Origin: an uncultured Methylomonas sp.
GTDB lineage: Bacteria > Pseudomonadota > Gammaproteobacteria > Methylococcales > Methylomonadaceae
Assembly: GCA_936941155.1 (NCBI GenBank)
Contig: CAKZJE010000031.1
Span: forward strand, 62,001-126,000
Length of the DNA stretch: 64,000 bases
Reading direction: 5' to 3'
Part shown: positions 1 to 8,281 of the stretch, piece after piece
Position numbering within the stretch: the stretch's first letter is position 1
Layout of the letters: each line of letters begins with the position of its first letter
Program-made: the position numbers and the translations under genes
The notes under the pieces: generated by a model
Database searches by the model: none
The model's input: the letters and a program-made list of their open reading frames with translations, nothing else
Told to the model about the DNA's origin: nothing

Positions 1-783
1 CAACCGTTGTATCACGCAAGTTTAGAAGACGCGCTGGCTTGGTTGGATAAAAACTTTAATAACAACGCAGAAACTCAGCGTTTCACCACAGAATTAAGAC
101 AACTTGATGCAAACAAACTCAATGCGCAAATGCCTGATATTAGTTTGTCATTAAAAATGTTGCGTGATATTACTAAGTTACGAATCGAAACGGATAAAGC
201 CTTACCAACTGTTGATTTAGAACATAGTTTAGCCGCACCTAAAGCAGAAGAAGCGAAACCTGTTGAGGTTAAACCGGTAGCTGTTGAACAGCCTGTCGCA
301 GAAAAAACAACAACTGCTTTGCCGGCTTTAAATATCGAAAAACCAGCAGCGGCTACGCCAGCGACAACAACACAACCCGCTGTAGCAGCTCCGGCAGCAA
401 CGCCTGCGGCAACTCCAGACGTTAAAAAAGCCGTTGATGCTCCAGTACCAGCTGCGCAACCAGTGAATAAAGCCGCTGCGCCTGTTACAGAAGTTAAAAA
501 AGTTGCTGATGCGCCAGTGCCAGCAGCACAGCCAAACAATAAAGCGGTTGTGCCAAGCCCTGAAGTTAAAAGAATTACTGACGCACCTGTTGCTCCAGCT
601 GCGGCCGCAGCTAATAAAACTGCCGTGACCAGCACAACACCAACACCTGTAGCAGAGCCTAAAAAAGCAGCACCAACACCTGTAACAGCAGAAAAAAGTG
701 TGGTTAAACCTGCTGAGCCTATGAGTAAAATACCCGAAAAAACTGCTCAACCAATAGTGCTTAAGCCTGTTGTTGTTCATTAA
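1..783 (+). CDS. hemX: HemX C-terminal part (5' end outside window)
   Basis: The reading frame is open from base 1, so the start lies upstream. The first ~75 residues carry the end of the HemX (PF04375) domain: an SLxxALAWL helix, then a PDISxSLKML stretch typical of the family. HemX is a membrane-anchored protein of the heme biosynthesis operon, named from similarity to uroporphyrin methyltransferases; its enzymatic role is doubtful. The rest (~180 residues) is a low-complexity Ala/Pro/Lys/Val tail that most HemX proteins lack at this length. The tail holds about three diverged ~26-residue repeats with the core DAPVPAAQP. hemY follows after 8 bases, the usual hemX-hemY order. The tail is probably disordered and periplasmic (inference). 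Confidence 0.85.
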   Translation, partial: QPLYHASLEDALAWLDKNFNNNAETQRFTTELRQLDANKLNAQMPDISLSLKMLRDITKLRIETDKALPTVDLEHSLAAPKAEEAKPVEVKPVAVEQPVAEKTTTALPALNIEKPAAATPATTTQPAVAAPAATPAATPDVKKAVDAPVPAAQPVNKAAAPVTEVKKVADAPVPAAQPNNKAVVPSPEVKRITDAPVAPAAAAANKTAVTSTTPTPVAEPKKAAPTPVTAEKSVVKPAEPMSKIPEKTAQPIVLKPVVVH

Positions 784-791
784 GCGAGAGC

Positions 792-2030
792 ATGTATATG
801 AAAAATATAATTTATTTTCTAGGTTCACTCGCTGTTGCATTGGTCGCAGCATTTTTGGTGCATTATTGGCTATCGGCAAACGACGATCCCGGTTATGTGC
901 TGCTGGGTTTTGGCGGCTGGTCACTGGAAACATCAATGGTGGTGTTTGCGGTGAGTTCCGTATTTGTCTTTTTCGGCTTTTATGTATTTTTTAGATTGCT
1001 AGGTTGGTTAATTCGCTTGCCTGCACAAATGAAAGCCGGACGCAAAGTAAACAAATTTAATCGCTCACAAGAAGGTTTAATTGCCGGATTAGTCGATTCA
1101 GCGGCTGGCAATTGGGAAAGCGCGGAAAAAACGTTAATCAAACATGCTTCTAATAGCGGCGCACCGTTATTGCATTATTTGACTGCTGCGCGTGCTGCAC
1201 ATTCACGCGGCGCAATGGACAAACGCGATGAGTATTTGCAAAAAGCCATTGATCAAACCGGCGGTTCTGATATTGCGGTAGGCTTAACACAAGCAGAGCT
1301 GCATTTGTCGGCGCAACAATTTGACCACGCCATAGAAACCTTAACTAAGTTAAACTCGATTGATCCTACACATGGCACGGTGCTAAAACTGCTGCATCAA
1401 ACCTATCAACATATTGGTGATTGGGAAGGCTTGCTGAAATTAATTCCATCGTTGTACAAAAATAAAGTATTAATGGAAGCGGAAGTTAAATTACTGGAAA
1501 CGGAAACTTTCAGTCGTTTGTTAAAACAAGCCTCTGCAAGCAATGAAGAAGCTAGAATTCAAGCTGTGTGGGAATCTATGCCGCTGCATATTCAAAATCT
1601 GCGTGATATTTTTAATATCTATTTTGCCGCGATGACCACAATTGGAGCGGGCGTAAAAATTGAAGAGCTGTTAGTGAAAAAAGTAACAGAGCAATGGAAT
1701 GACACCTTGATTGAAATTTTTGCCAATATTGACAACGGCAATGCGACCAATCAACTGGTGACTGCGGAAAGATGGCTGCTTTCTTATCCTGATAATGCGG
1801 TGTTATTGCGAGCTGCTGGAAAAATTTCTTTGCGTTGCCAAGATATAGAAAAAGCGATGAAATATTTTTCTAAAAGTTTGGATAGTGAGCCAACAGTGGC
1901 TGCTTATCATGCGTTGGGGGATTTGTTTTTTGATTTGGACGATAAAGATAAAGCCAGTAAATGCTATAAACGTGGTTTGGAATTAGCAGCGAGTGAAGTG
2001 GTCAGCAATGCTGAGGCGATTTCTAAATAA
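792..2030 (+). CDS. hemY: HemY, heme-biosynthesis-associated TPR membrane protein
   Basis: 412 residues. Two N-terminal membrane segments (about residues 5-25 and 42-65) precede the conserved R-x-P-A-Q-M-K-A-G-R-K region and a helical TPR C-terminal half, the HemY_N/TPR layout of proteobacterial HemY (about 400 residues). HemY sits in the inner membrane with its TPR part in the periplasm; genetics ties it to late porphyrin steps but no catalytic role is settled. It is not the protoporphyrinogen oxidase also called HemY in Bacillus. The start ATG is 8 bases after the hemX stop; a second ATG two codons on is an alternative start. Confidence 0.9.
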   Translation: MYMKNIIYFLGSLAVALVAAFLVHYWLSANDDPGYVLLGFGGWSLETSMVVFAVSSVFVFFGFYVFFRLLGWLIRLPAQMKAGRKVNKFNRSQEGLIAGLVDSAAGNWESAEKTLIKHASNSGAPLLHYLTAARAAHSRGAMDKRDEYLQKAIDQTGGSDIAVGLTQAELHLSAQQFDHAIETLTKLNSIDPTHGTVLKLLHQTYQHIGDWEGLLKLIPSLYKNKVLMEAEVKLLETETFSRLLKQASASNEEARIQAVWESMPLHIQNLRDIFNIYFAAMTTIGAGVKIEELLVKKVTEQWNDTLIEIFANIDNGNATNQLVTAERWLLSYPDNAVLLRAAGKISLRCQDIEKAMKYFSKSLDSEPTVAAYHALGDLFFDLDDKDKASKCYKRGLELAASEVVSNAEAISK

Positions 2031-2117
2031 AAGAAGATACACTTATTTTTCAATTTTACCGCATTGAAAAATACGCTCCTGAAACTCAAGCGGTTGTAAA
2101 TATTGGAGGGAGTTAAA

Positions 2118-2444
2118 ATGAAAACATCTATCGTCTTATTTACTCTGTTACTTTTATTTTTTAGCTTGAATAACAATGCGTTTGCAAAAGGTGTTGTTAT
2201 TCTGGAATGCAAGTTATACAGCGAATCACCACCCTCTCCGCCGTATACTCGAATTGTTTCAAGAGTCAGTAGTAGTGTGGTTTTGCCTAAAGCTGCAACA
2301 GTGAATCTTGGCGAGTCTTGCTCTGTTGCGTTAGCTAAAATTTTGAAAGCGAACTTTACAATTGCAAGTGTGAATGTCACCGCAGATAGTGGTTATGCAG
2401 CGGGCGATGATTCTTTGGTTTACACGTTGGTTTCAATTTTATAA
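2118..2444 (+). CDS. Small secreted protein of unknown function
   Basis: 108 residues from an ATG with a strong Shine-Dalgarno (GGAGGGAG, 2105-2112); the upstream TTG in the same frame would place the ribosome site inside the gene. The N-terminus is a clear Sec signal peptide (MKTSIVLFTLLLLFFSL..., cleavage likely after AFA at about residue 22). The mature part has two cysteines and a Ser/Val-rich beta-like composition. I recognise no family. It stands alone between hemY and a methyltransferase gene, with a hairpin behind it. Product probably periplasmic or secreted. Confidence 0.65.
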   Translation: MKTSIVLFTLLLLFFSLNNNAFAKGVVILECKLYSESPPSPPYTRIVSRVSSSVVLPKAATVNLGESCSVALAKILKANFTIASVNVTADSGYAAGDDSLVYTLVSIL

Positions 2445-2466
2445 AGCTCATCTAATGAGTTGCTCA

Positions 2467-2505
2467 GTAGCATGGGGAGCGGCAACAGCCAAACCCCATC
2501 GCTAC
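2467..2505 (+). terminator. Hairpin after the small secreted-protein gene
   Basis: Arms GTAGCATGGGG (2467-2477) and CCCCATCGCTAC (2494-2505) pair with one bulge around a 16-base loop and are followed by TTTCT. Position 23 bases past the stop suits a transcription terminator. The U-tract is short, so strength is uncertain. Confidence 0.45.
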
Positions 2506-2534
2506 TTTCTCAGTATTCTTAATTCTATTTTCTA

Positions 2535-4139
2535 ATGCAGACTGAACGCCCCCCTAACGCTGCACATTCCATAGAAGAAAATTATCTAAACACCACCTCC
2601 GCGCAACACCGCAAAAAATTCGCCCAATTTTTCACGCCACCAGAAATTGCCGACTTCATGGCAAAATGGCTATTAGCCCATCCCAACTTAAAAACTGTTT
2701 TAGACCCCGCTTACGGACTTGGGATTTTTGCTCGTGCCTTGCTTGCGCATAAACCTGATTTAAAGATTAAAGGCTTTGATTGTGACCCGCTTATTTTTGC
2801 AAAAGCAAAAGCAGTATTTTCCAATAATAACAATGTAGAAATTCAATTAAATGACTATATTAATCACGATTGGGAAAATAAATATGATGGCATTATTTGT
2901 AATCCACCGTATTTTAAATTTCACAATTATGATAACAAAGCAGCAATTCAACAATTGGAAGAAAATATTGCTTGCAAGTTGAATGGAGCTACTAATCTTT
3001 ACGCGCTGTTTTTATTAAAATCTATTTCGCAACTGAATAAAAATGGCAGAGCCGCTTATATTATTCCTTCCGAGTTTTTAAATTCCGATTATGGCAAATT
3101 AGTTAAATCTTATTTAATCAAAAGCAAAACCTTACGCCATATTCTGGTAATTCATTTTGATGAAAATGTTTTTGACGACGCTTTAACCACCGCATGTATT
3201 TTATTATTGGCAAACGATGATCAATCCGAAGTTGTACAATTTAGCAATCTGAAATCAATTGCAGACATGCAGTGCTTGGAAAAAGTGATTTCAGTTTATC
3301 CGAATGATATAACTAAAAAAAACTGCTTTAATTTTAATGAGTTAAATCCAGAGATTAAATGGCGCAGTTATTATCAAAAGCAAAATGCGGATAACTATCA
3401 AAATCTTGTGCCGTTTTCCAATTACGCTAAAGCCATGCGTGGTATTGCAACGGGGGCGAATCACTATTTTATTTTTAATCAAAGTAAATCCAAGCAATTT
3501 GCAATCCCAGAACAGGCTTTATTGCCTTGTATTTGTAAATCAGCAGATGTAAAGCAAGCGTTTTTCACGACACAACATTTTGCAGCATTAAAAAATTCTG
3601 ATAACAATATCTTTCTGTTAAATTCAGCAAATTCTGATTCAGCATCAATCAATGATTACCTTACATTAGGTGAGCAACAGGCAATTAACAAAGGCTTTCT
3701 TACGGCTAGGCGTAATCCTTGGCATTTATTAGAAAAGAGACCGCCTGCACCGATTTGGATTGGGGTTTTTAATCGCACGGGATTACGATTTATTAGAAAT
3801 GAAGCGGGGATTTCAAACTTAACTACTTTTCATGGCATTTATCCAATCGCTGCCAATTTAATTCCTGAAAATATTGATTTGTTATTTGCTTATTTATTAA
3901 CCGATATTGCTAAAGATATTTTTGCCGATAATCGCCGTGAATATGGGAATGGTTTACAAAAGTTTGAGCCTAACGATATTAATAATGCGCAAATGCTTGA
4001 TTTAAAGCTGTTGAAAATAAATGTAAAAAATGAGCTGTTAAAACAGTATTATTTATATCGAAATTCAGTTTTAGAAAATCAACCGAATCAGAATTTAATT
4101 ATCGAAATGAATAATATATTAACCACACACTTTACTTAA
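2535..4139 (+). CDS. Solitary N6-adenine DNA methyltransferase
   Basis: 534 residues. Motif I is DPAYGLGIF (about residues 55-63, SAM binding) and motif IV is NPPY (about residue 123, catalytic), marking a gamma-class TaqI/Eco57I-like adenine methyltransferase. The QFFTPPEIADFMA stretch before motif I is typical of N6 methylases of restriction systems. The C-terminal half probably holds target recognition. No endonuclease gene is adjacent (hemY side upstream, trpD 45 bases downstream), so this is an orphan or the survivor of a broken system; at this length it is also shorter than fused type IIG enzymes. The start ATG has no strong ribosome site. The codon use is AT-rich compared with trpD, consistent with transfer. 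Confidence 0.8.
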   Translation: MQTERPPNAAHSIEENYLNTTSAQHRKKFAQFFTPPEIADFMAKWLLAHPNLKTVLDPAYGLGIFARALLAHKPDLKIKGFDCDPLIFAKAKAVFSNNNNVEIQLNDYINHDWENKYDGIICNPPYFKFHNYDNKAAIQQLEENIACKLNGATNLYALFLLKSISQLNKNGRAAYIIPSEFLNSDYGKLVKSYLIKSKTLRHILVIHFDENVFDDALTTACILLLANDDQSEVVQFSNLKSIADMQCLEKVISVYPNDITKKNCFNFNELNPEIKWRSYYQKQNADNYQNLVPFSNYAKAMRGIATGANHYFIFNQSKSKQFAIPEQALLPCICKSADVKQAFFTTQHFAALKNSDNNIFLLNSANSDSASINDYLTLGEQQAINKGFLTARRNPWHLLEKRPPAPIWIGVFNRTGLRFIRNEAGISNLTTFHGIYPIAANLIPENIDLLFAYLLTDIAKDIFADNRREYGNGLQKFEPNDINNAQMLDLKLLKINVKNELLKQYYLYRNSVLENQPNQNLIIEMNNILTTHFT

Positions 4140-4184
4140 GTTAAAATAACTCAATCTAAATCACCTTTTTTATTTTGGTATTTC

Positions 4185-5219
4185 ATGGACATCAAACAAG
4201 CTTTGCAAACCGTATTGAATAAACAAGATTTGACGCTGGCACAAATGCGCGAGGTGATGCAGCAAATCATGAGCGGCGCGGCAACGGATGCGCAAATCGG
4301 CGGTTTTTTGATTGGATTGCGCTGCAAAGGTGAAAGTATTGATGAAATTACCGCTGCGGCGCAGGTGATGCGGGAACTTGCCACGCCAGTTTTGGTGCTG
4401 GGCGAACATATTATTGATACTTGCGGCACAGGCGGTGACGGCGCAAATACGTTTAATATTTCAACCACTTGTGCTTTTGTGGTTGCGGCGGCGGGTGCGC
4501 AAGTTGCAAAACATGGCAATCGTTCCGTCTCAAGCAAATCCGGCAGTGCGGATGTGTTGGAAGCTGCGGGGGTCAATTTAAACCTTACGCCTGAGCAAGT
4601 GGCTGATTGTGTTAATCAAATTGGAGTCGGTTTTTTGTTTGCACCGAAATATCATGGCGCAATGAAACATACGGGCAATGTGCGCAAGGAGATGGGCGTT
4701 AGAACTCTGTTTAATTTGCTGGGGCCTTTAGCCAATCCTGCTGCCGCGCCGAATCAACTTATCGGTGTGTTTGCGCAGCAATGGTTAGAGCCGCTGGCGC
4801 AGGTTTTAAAAAACTTAGGCAGTGCGCATGTGTTGGTTGTGAATGCGGAAGATGGTTTAGATGAAATCAGCATTGCCGCGCCCACTCAGATTGCGGAATT
4901 AAAAAATGGCACAATTAGCACTTACCGTATTACGCCGGAATCGCTGGGTTTAAAGCGCGGTTCTTTGGCAGATTTAGCCGTCACAGATGCGCAGTCGAGT
5001 TTGGCGATTATGCAAGCGGTTTTAAACAATCAAAGCGGCACAGCAAAAGATATTGTGCTGTTAAATGCGGGAGCTGCAATTTATGCGGCAAATTTAGCTG
5101 ATTCCTTATCCGCTGGAATTGCTAAAGCAAATCAAATGCTTGAAAGCGGCGCGGCAATGGCGAAATTAAACGCTTTGATTGAGTTTAGTCAACGCGACTC
5201 AATGAATTTCAGTGTATGA
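4185..5219 (+). CDS. trpD: Anthranilate phosphoribosyltransferase
   Basis: 344 residues, normal for TrpD. It transfers phosphoribose from PRPP to anthranilate in tryptophan synthesis, in the cytosol. Visible family marks are [17 protein letters not shown] (about residues 79-95, PRPP-binding glycine loop), [18 protein letters not shown] (anthranilate and Mg site) and the LGPLANP segment. No other trp gene is nearby, which is common when trpD is separated from trpC. Start chosen at ATG 4185, which gives the canonical N-terminal helix. Confidence 0.95.
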   Translation: MDIKQALQTVLNKQDLTLAQMREVMQQIMSGAATDAQIGGFLIGLRCKGESIDEITAAAQVMRELATPVLVLGEHIIDTCGTGGDGANTFNISTTCAFVVAAAGAQVAKHGNRSVSSKSGSADVLEAAGVNLNLTPEQVADCVNQIGVGFLFAPKYHGAMKHTGNVRKEMGVRTLFNLLGPLANPAAAPNQLIGVFAQQWLEPLAQVLKNLGSAHVLVVNAEDGLDEISIAAPTQIAELKNGTISTYRITPESLGLKRGSLADLAVTDAQSSLAIMQAVLNNQSGTAKDIVLLNAGAAIYAANLADSLSAGIAKANQMLESGAAMAKLNALIEFSQRDSMNFSV

Positions 5220-5357
5220 AGTTTGCCATTATAAAAAATGAGTAGTGACTTCATAAACTCAGTATTTGCGATAGCTTCAGGCATAATTTAACCCTTTCCT
5301 TAAGCTGTAACTCCTATGTTATGCTTTGTTATTCGATCATTATCTTCTAGGAATGAA

Positions 5358-6785
5358 ATGAAGATTTTTCTTTTAATCATCACTGTTTTGTTGTTGCCTG
5401 ATTTGGCTTTTGCCACAGAATCTGCAAATACCTCCACTTCGCTAGATTTAACCCATCATTTTGTCGGCTATCTTTCGATTTTAATTACTGTTGCCGCTTA
5501 CATCTCTGCGATGTCTGAAGAAGTGATTCAGTTACGCAAATCAAAGCCAATGGTTTTAGGCGCGGCATTAGCGTGGTTTGTGATTTGTATTTATTATGCC
5601 ATGCACGGACAAGCAAAAATGGCATCGCTCGCCTTTGAAAGTAATTTGTTAGCTTACGTTGAACTATTGCTTTTTATATTAGTATCAATGACTTATCTAA
5701 ATACAATGGAAGAGCGCGGCGTATTTGATGCTTTGCGTATTTTCTTATTAAGCAAACGATACAGTTATCGACAACTGTTTTGGATTACGGGCGCACTCGC
5801 TTTTGTGTTATCCACCGTGATTAATGGTTTAGCAATTGGTTTGTTAATGGGCGCGGTTGCCTCAGCGGTGGGAAAAAAGAAACCTCAATTTGTTTCTTTA
5901 GCTTGCGTTAATGTGGTGGTTGCAGCCAATGCGGGTGGCACTTTTAGTCCTTTAGGCGGTATTTCCACGTTATTTGTTTGGCAGCACGGCATTCTGCATT
6001 TTGCCGATTTTTTTCATTTAGCCATTCCCTGTGTTGTCAATTTTGTTGTCCCTGCTAGCATCATGCACTTTTTTATTCCGAAAGAAACACCGGATGTGTC
6101 AGCACAAGCCATTCATCTGCATCGTGGCGCAAAATGGGTAATAGGCTTATTCGTACTGACACTGGCGATTACGGTTTGTTCTAATGTGTTTTTATTGTTG
6201 CCACCCGCCGCAGGAATGATGTCTGGATTGGGTTTGTTACAGTTCTATAACTATTACTTGAATAAAACCGCAGAAGAAAAAGAAAGCGATTTTGCCCACG
6301 TTTATCGTTTTTATAATCTTGAAGTACCTAATGAAAATAGCAAAGAGACCTTTGATGTGTTCAAAAATATTGGTCACGTTGAATGGGATACTTTGCTGTT
6401 TTTCTATGGTGCGATGATGTTGATTGGTGCAATTGGATTTGTTGGCTATTTGGATGGGATTGCGCATTTTCTATTTGGACAAATGAACCCGTCTATCGCC
6501 AATATTTTAATTGGCTTGTCATCGGCTTTTGTTGATAACGGCACATTGATGTTTGCGGTATTGAGTATGCACCCACCGATTCAAACCGGACAATGGTTGT
6601 TATTAACCTTAACATTAGGTGTAGGTGGTAGTTTGTTAGCCATCGGTTCTGCCCCTGGCGTTGGCATGTTGGGACAAATCAAAGAATATTCATTCAGCTT
6701 TCATTTGCGCTGGATGCCAGCAGTGTTATTAGGATACTTTGCCAGCATTGCAACGCATTTTTGGATTAATGCCGCTTATTTTTAA
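5358..6785 (+). CDS. nhaD: NhaD-type sodium/proton antiporter, copy 1
   Basis: 475 residues from the ATG at 5358, which gives a signal-like first helix (MKIFLLIITVLLLPDLAFA); an in-frame ATG at 5316 adds 14 non-conserved residues. About twelve membrane helices. NhaD marks: KSKPMVLGAAL, SYRQLFWITG, NVVVAANAGGTFSPLGG and SAFVDNGTLMFAVLSM, carrying polar residues in transmembrane helices. The family (PF03600-related) expels Na+ or Li+ in exchange for H+ across the inner membrane. A paralogue follows 23 bases downstream. Copy 1 has ANAGGTFSPLGGIST where copy 2 has SNAGGSFSPFGDITT, so this copy lacks the Asp after FG that NhaD proteins usually keep; its activity may differ. Confidence 0.88.
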   Translation: MKIFLLIITVLLLPDLAFATESANTSTSLDLTHHFVGYLSILITVAAYISAMSEEVIQLRKSKPMVLGAALAWFVICIYYAMHGQAKMASLAFESNLLAYVELLLFILVSMTYLNTMEERGVFDALRIFLLSKRYSYRQLFWITGALAFVLSTVINGLAIGLLMGAVASAVGKKKPQFVSLACVNVVVAANAGGTFSPLGGISTLFVWQHGILHFADFFHLAIPCVVNFVVPASIMHFFIPKETPDVSAQAIHLHRGAKWVIGLFVLTLAITVCSNVFLLLPPAAGMMSGLGLLQFYNYYLNKTAEEKESDFAHVYRFYNLEVPNENSKETFDVFKNIGHVEWDTLLFFYGAMMLIGAIGFVGYLDGIAHFLFGQMNPSIANILIGLSSAFVDNGTLMFAVLSMHPPIQTGQWLLLTLTLGVGGSLLAIGSAPGVGMLGQIKEYSFSFHLRWMPAVLLGYFASIATHFWINAAYF

Positions 6786-6808
6786 TAACCCCTAATTAAA
6801 AAACAAAT

Positions 6809-8200
6809 ATGGATACACCACATTTAGATTTAACGCTGCATTGGTCAGGCTACATGGCGTTAGTGTTATTTGCCGTTGCTTATTTTTTAGCCATGCTAGA
6901 AGAGGTTACAGAGCTACGCAAATCCAAGCCAATGGTATTTGCTGCCAGTTTAATTTGGTTAGGGATTGCAGGCGTTTATGCAAATCACGGCATGACAGAA
7001 CAAGTTGGCGCGGCATTTCGCAGCTCTTTAGAAAGCTATGCGGAATTATTTTTGTTTATTATGGTGTCGATGACTTACTTAAACGCAATGGAAGACCGCA
7101 GTGTATTTGAACGGTTGCGGGTGTGGTTGTTGAGCAAAAACTACAGTTATCGGCAATTATTTTGGATTACAGGCATTCAGGCGTTTTTTATTTCCGCTGT
7201 TTGCAACAACTTAACCACTGCTCTGTTAATGGGTTCTGTGATTATGGCAATGGGCAAAGACTTGCCGCGTTTTGTGATGCTTGCTTGTATCAACGTGGTA
7301 GTTGCCTCTAATGCCGGCGGTTCGTTTTCTCCTTTTGGCGATATTACAACCTTATTAGTTTGGCAAAAAGGGGTTGTGCCGTTTGCTGATTTCTTTTCTC
7401 TATTAATACCCGCCATTCTGAATTTTGCGATTCCCGCTTCTATCATGCACTTTTGGATTCCTGCCGAAAGTCCCGCTGCTGTTAAAGAATCACAGCCTAT
7501 GAAACGTGGTGGCTTTGTGATTATTGCATTATTCGCATTGACGATTATCACCTCGGCTTGTTTTGAAAACTTTTTTCACCTTCCGCCGGCAGCGGGCATG
7601 ATGATGGGCTTAACCTATCTGCAATTTTTCAGCTATTACTTACAAAAAAATCCACCAAAAGGTATTTTGACCAAACCGATGAAAATTGATTATTTTGGCC
7701 CGATGAAATATATGAATCAACCTAACTGGCATCAAAAAACGGAAGAAGAAATTGATGAGTCTTTTGATGTGTTTCATAAAGTTGCCAATTTAGAATGGGA
7801 TACCCTATTATTTTTCTACGGTGTGATGGTGGCAGTGGGTGGCTTGAGTTTTATCGGCTATTTAACGGTCATTTCTGCCCATTTATACACAGGGATTGAC
7901 CCAACAATTGCGAATATTTTGGTCGGCGTTGCCTCCGCTTTTATTGATAACGGCACGATTATGTTAGCGGTTTTAACCATGCACCCCGATATTTCACAAG
8001 GACAATGGTTGCTAGTGACATTAACAGCAGGTGTGGGCGGAAGTTTGCTAGCCGTTGGTTCTGCTGCGGGTGTGGGATTAATGGGACAAGCCAAAGGGAT
8101 TTATACGTTTACCTCGCATTTAAAATGGTCGCCTGTTATCGCACTGGGTTATATCGGCAGTATCGTGGCGCATTTCTTAATTAACGGACGCTATTTCTAA
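6809..8200 (+). CDS. nhaD: NhaD-type sodium/proton antiporter, copy 2
   Basis: 463 residues, the same fold and helix order as the preceding gene and clearly a tandem paralogue (shared KSKPMV, NYSYRQLFWITG, LEWDTLLFFYG, DNGTIMLAV). This copy keeps the polar motif SPFGDITTLLVWQ and NNLTTALLMG expected of a working NhaD, where copy 1 has NGLAIGLLMG. It has an extra cytoplasmic loop of about 20 residues around residue 300. The two genes are probably co-transcribed. Likely role: Na+ export and pH homeostasis. Confidence 0.92.
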   Translation: MDTPHLDLTLHWSGYMALVLFAVAYFLAMLEEVTELRKSKPMVFAASLIWLGIAGVYANHGMTEQVGAAFRSSLESYAELFLFIMVSMTYLNAMEDRSVFERLRVWLLSKNYSYRQLFWITGIQAFFISAVCNNLTTALLMGSVIMAMGKDLPRFVMLACINVVVASNAGGSFSPFGDITTLLVWQKGVVPFADFFSLLIPAILNFAIPASIMHFWIPAESPAAVKESQPMKRGGFVIIALFALTIITSACFENFFHLPPAAGMMMGLTYLQFFSYYLQKNPPKGILTKPMKIDYFGPMKYMNQPNWHQKTEEEIDESFDVFHKVANLEWDTLLFFYGVMVAVGGLSFIGYLTVISAHLYTGIDPTIANILVGVASAFIDNGTIMLAVLTMHPDISQGQWLLVTLTAGVGGSLLAVGSAAGVGLMGQAKGIYTFTSHLKWSPVIALGYIGSIVAHFLINGRYF

Positions 8201-8210
8201 TTCGTCAATC

Positions 8211-8243
8211 ACGACTGGCAGTTTTCAAAAGATTGCTGGTCGT
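8211..8243. repeat. Palindromic repeat, family B (degenerate copy)
   Basis: Inverted repeat beginning ACGACTGGCAG and ending GCTGGTCGT, a diverged member of the ACGACTGGCAGTCCTT family found at five other places here. It lies 10 bases past the second antiporter stop and may act as its terminator. Confidence 0.7.
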
Positions 8244-8281
8244 CATCCCTCCTTTTTTTAAAAGTTAATTTTTTACTTTTT

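Noticed and set aside
75-635. 186-residue open frame on the minus strand over hemX
   Set aside because: It is the mirror of the Ala/Pro-rich tail coding; its Ala/Gly/Thr-rich product is low complexity and the hemX frame has real homology.
6809-8200. Tandem antiporter genes as one split gene
   Set aside because: Each has a full set of helices and motifs; they are paralogues, not two halves.
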